Shown here: piece by piece, positions 60,601 through 64,000 of the stretch
Layout of the letters: each line of letters opens with the position of its first letter
Numbering within the stretch: position 1 is the stretch's first letter
Source of the DNA: Calonectria ilicicola
Taxonomy: Eukaryota > Ascomycota > Sordariomycetes > Hypocreales > Nectriaceae
Assembly (NCBI GenBank): GCA_020809705.1
Contig: CP085831.1
Span: forward strand, 5,580,001-5,644,000
DNA length: 64,000 bases
Reading direction: 5' to 3'
Program-made: the position numbers and the translations under genes
Notes under the pieces: generated by a model
Databases searched by the model: none
What the model saw: the letters and a program-made list of their open reading frames with translations, nothing else
Told to the model about the DNA's origin: nothing

Positions 60601-63600
60601 CCGACCTGGGCTACTGGGAACTCGACCCCGAGGAAACCTACTTACCTCATGAGATGGAATACGAGATACAAATCGACTCGGACGCTTCCGAGGTACTCCG
60701 CAAGACATGCTCACAGACCTCATTGAGCCCAGTGGACGTTCTGGTTGCGGCAGCTGCAGAATCATTCTCACAAGGCTTTATTGATCGTACCATGCCCGTG
60801 ATTCACGTCGCAGACAATAGACAGAACCATGTCGGATATGGCGACTCGGTCTATCCAGTCCAACTCCCCAGTGATCTGATATCCGCCGGCACTGCGGGAG
60901 TAGCAGCCATGGTAAAAGACACTCGTCTCGCTGCCACCAAGGGCGTCTCATCTTACATGGCAGAGTCCTACATGCCCAAGGTTCTCGCGGCTCGACTACC
61001 CGAGATTCTCGTCAGATACTCCAACACTTCAACATTTCAGGGCAAAATGCTGCAGCAGTTAGAAGACACTCCCGACACTGCCACCCTGATTCCCTCCTGC
61101 ATCAGTATCATGGCGAGCGTCCGTGCCGACAATTCCCTCGGTGTCGTAGTGGCTCACAGCTGGGAGCTAGGTCAACAGAAGAAAGTCCGAAAGTGGGTAC
61201 GCCTGCTCCAGACAGCTCTATTGGAGACCATTCGAGAAGTTGCCAAAGCGAACTTTATGTCCCCTGCTGATTTTCCTCTCGTCAATGTCCCCGATGACAA
61301 GGCATGGGAGCAACTGCGCAGTACCATTAACGAAGCGGTGGGCCGATCTGGTCAGTCTGTCGAGGATGTATACCCTTGCTCTCCTGTACAACAGGGAATG
61401 CTCCTCAGCCAAGCCAAATCCACTTCTTCGTACACAGTAGACGTTGTATGGAAGATGCATACTCTGTCTGGATCCTCCAAAGTCTCTGTGCCAATTTTGG
61501 AGAAGGCCTGGGCAAAGATCGTGCAGCGACACGCTGCCCTAAGAACAATCTTTATTGATGGAAGTGCCGCTAACGAGGCGTTTCTCGCTACCGTCCTACG
61601 GAGCCCGCCGGTTCGTGTGGTGCACCAGACGCTCCAGGATGGAGATGGTGTCGAGGCTATTCTGGCATTTGAGCCACAACTCCCCGTCACTTCGAATGAG
61701 CCATCTCACGTTTTGACCATAGCAGAGTCACAGGATGAGGTGTTGGTCCATCTCCGCATCAACCATGCCATAGTAGACGGTGTCTCACTTGACCTGCTGC
61801 AACGTGATCTACAACGAGCTTACATGGCCGCATCCGGCTCTGAATGGGCGACCTCAGATCACGCATTCCGTGACTATGTCGCCCATGTCCAGGCACAAGA
61901 CACAGATAAGTCCCTTGACTTTTGGAAGAACCGTCTCAGCACCGTTTCGGCCTGTCGCTTCCCACAACTACAAGTCCCCGATGTTCCCATCACAAACGAG
62001 AAGCGCGTCTTCAAGACCAAGATAGATGACATCTCACCTCTTCTGAAGTTATGCCAGACCAACGGCGTCTCCATCTCGAATCTGGCTCAGCTCGCTTGGG
62101 CATTGGTGTTGCGCGCCTACACGAACAACCACCACGTGTGCTTTGGCTACATGACCTCTGGACGTGACGCACCTGTCAGTGGCATCGAGAGCGCCGCTGG
62201 CGTCTTTATCAACCTTGTCATTAGTGACCTTGCGCTGGACGATGCTATGACAATCCGGGAGGCCTTGGAGTTGTCTCGCGCAGGCCTCGCTGATAGCATT
62301 GATCACCAATACTGCCCTCTTAGCAAGATCCAGAGAGCCTTACATATGGGTAGTGAACCCTTCTTCAACACTGTCCTATCATGTTACCGTGAGGACGAGG
62401 CCACTTCATCGGAGACAGGCGTCGCTGTTGACTTGGTTCATTTGGATGACACGAGCGAGTTTGCCATCGCAGCAAAGATTGCTTATACTCGTTCGGACAT
62501 GGAACTCAGTCTGACATACAGAACCGAGCTCATCTGCTCTGAAGCAGCGGATGTGGTGGGCGACGTCTGGCTCCGGACTCTGCAGTCCCTACCGTCTCTT
62601 TTTGACGACAAGATATCCAACATCAACTTGATGGACCCTCAAAGCAGTCATCTGGTCACCACCTGGAACAAAGACGTACCTGACCCTGTCAACGCTTGTT
62701 TACACGATGTTGTTACCCATGTTGCTGCTATGCAGCCTGAAAAAGAGGCCCTTTATTCCACCGTAGGAAGTCTCACGTATGGGGAGCTCGATAACTATTC
62801 CACCCGGCTCGGACATCACCTGGTTTCCTTGGGTGTAGGCCCAGAATGCATTGTGCCACTGCTCTTCGAAAAGTCCATCTGGGCCGTGGTAGCCATGCTC
62901 GGCGTTCTGAAAGCCGGTGGCGCCTTTGTGGCCTTGGACCCGGCTCACCCAGCTGACCGCCTTAGTCTAATCATCTTGGATACTGGCAGTCCAGTACTCC
63001 TCGTGTCTGAGATGCAGGCCGCTAAACCAATCTTCACCGAGGAACTGGCTAGCTTCGACTTGAACGTGGCGCTGTGGACTGTAACGGAGGCGTCTATTAC
63101 AGAATTGCCGATGCGAGACGGCAAGCCATGCAGCTCCGTCACCCCTGACAATGCTGCCTATGTTATCTTCACTTCAGGCAGCACTGGCAAGCCAAAGGGT
63201 GTTATGATCGAGCACCGTGCTGTAAGCACTGGCACCAAAGAGCATGGATCTCATATGAGCTACACCAGTACCTCACGAGTACTGCAATTTGCTTCATATG
63301 CCTTTGACGCCACAATTGGAGAAGTTTTCACAACGCTCGTCCATCATGGAACCGTCTGCATCGCTTCTGAAACAGAGCGCATCGAAGATCTAACCGGTTT
63401 CATGAACCGGGCTGGCGTTACCTGGGCCTTCTTGACACCCGCGGTTGCAAGAATGATGACACCCAGTGACGTCCCAACGTTGGAGACGCTGATTTGCGGT
63501 GGTGAACCACTCGGTGACCTCACTCCGAGGATCTGGAGTGAAAAGGTTCAGTTTATCCAAGCCTACGGTCCGACGGAGACATGCGTCTTTGCATCTATAA

Positions 63601-64000
63601 GTGATCGTCAACAGCGCGAGGTTCGACCAGCTATCATCGGCCATATGATGGGTAGTGCCGCATGGATCGTCAGCCCCAGCAACGCCGAAATCCTTGTTCC
63701 TGTAGGCGCAGTCGGTGAAATGCTGATCGAGGGTCCCATCCTAGGCCGTGGATACCGCAACGACCCGGACAAGACAAACGCGAGCTTTGTATGGGATCCT
63801 AAGTGGTCGGTGCATTATCCACGTCATGCCAATGGGCGCCGTCTCTACAAGACAGGAGATCTAGTGAGGTATAACCTCGATGGTTCAATGGACTTTGTGC
63901 AGCGCAAGGATACGCAGATCAAGATCCGAGGGCAGCGAGTCGAGGCTGGAGAGATTGAAAGCCACATTACCAGTGCCCACAAGGACGTGCAGCATGTCTA
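54661..64000 (+). CDS. Large multimodular nonribosomal peptide synthetase, 3' end outside window
   Basis: Exon 1 54,661-57,909, a 47-nt intron, exon 2 from 57,957 open to the window end: at least 3,097 residues. Order: C-domain remnant (1-230); degenerate A1 (about 239-650), with YTSDGVEAE (388) for the P-loop, no A4 Asp and no A7/A8/A10; no carrier domain; C1 (721 on, SHAVIDG with His853); complete A2 (YTSGSTGQPKG from 1310, YRTGDLVRY); T1 (Ser1736 in LGGDS); E-like domain (about 1790-2210) with APYITLDL for HHxxxDL; C2 (2218 on, NHAIVDG with His2353); A3 (FTSGSTGKPKG from 2821) cut by the window. Hand-aligned pockets: A2 D-V-G-M-V-G-G-I-Y-K, A3 D-A-G-F-I-G-A-V-F-K, both provisional. The ATG at 54,661 was chosen because upstream frame sequence lacks ATG; Met12 is an alternative. 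It would be the main peptide assembly line, probably cytosolic. Confidence 0.93.

Noticed and set aside
54661..64000. Assignment of the NRPS to a named peptide from its pocket residues
   Set aside because: Codes were aligned by eye, fungal codes predict poorly, and the gene is cut by the window edge.

Overview
The window looks like a filamentous ascomycete chromosome (Pezizomycotina; I would guess a hypocrealean fungus, not proven). Genes have short 47-95 nt GT-AG introns. Gene-bearing DNA of ordinary GC content alternates sharply with blocks that are almost pure A+T. Those blocks still align to transposon proteins and repeats in which C has become T and G has become A, which is the mark of repeat-induced point mutation (RIP).

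Layout. 1-1.75 kb: relic of a Tc-toxin subunit A-like gene on the minus strand, ending against AT-rich DNA. 1.75-9.7 kb: AT-rich block with a tRNA-Gly-like sequence and a complete but dead 5.79 kb LTR retrotransposon. 9.7-13.9 kb: GC island with one SDR gene and a LINE RNase H fragment. 14.3-20.1 kb: a second copy of the same retrotransposon in the same orientation. 20.4-36.2 kb: a three-level nest in which a chromodomain-type Ty3/gypsy element was hit by a pogo/Fot1-like DNA transposon, which was then hit by another copy of the same gypsy family. Target-site duplications at every level support this order. 36.5-37.8 kb: further transposon scraps.

37.8-64 kb holds what looks like a biosynthetic gene cluster. 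It contains an ABCC (MRP-type) transporter (-), a broken NodB-type polysaccharide deacetylase (+), a cytochrome P450 (+), a small NRPS with a partial condensation-like N-terminus plus A-T domains (-), a classical SDR (-), and, divergent from the SDR, a large multimodular NRPS (+) that runs off the right edge. The NRPS order visible here is: degenerate C remnant, dead A domain, C, A, T, E-like domain lacking its catalytic histidines, C, A, and onward. A 2 kb pile of small LTR and TIR repeats separates the small NRPS from the SDR.

Inferred working: the two NRPSs assemble a peptide, the P450 and SDR tailor it, and the ABCC pump exports it. I do not recognise the cluster as a known one. Adenylation-pocket residues given below are hand-aligned and provisional. 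Intron borders were set by reading frame and splice consensus and are not confirmed by transcripts.
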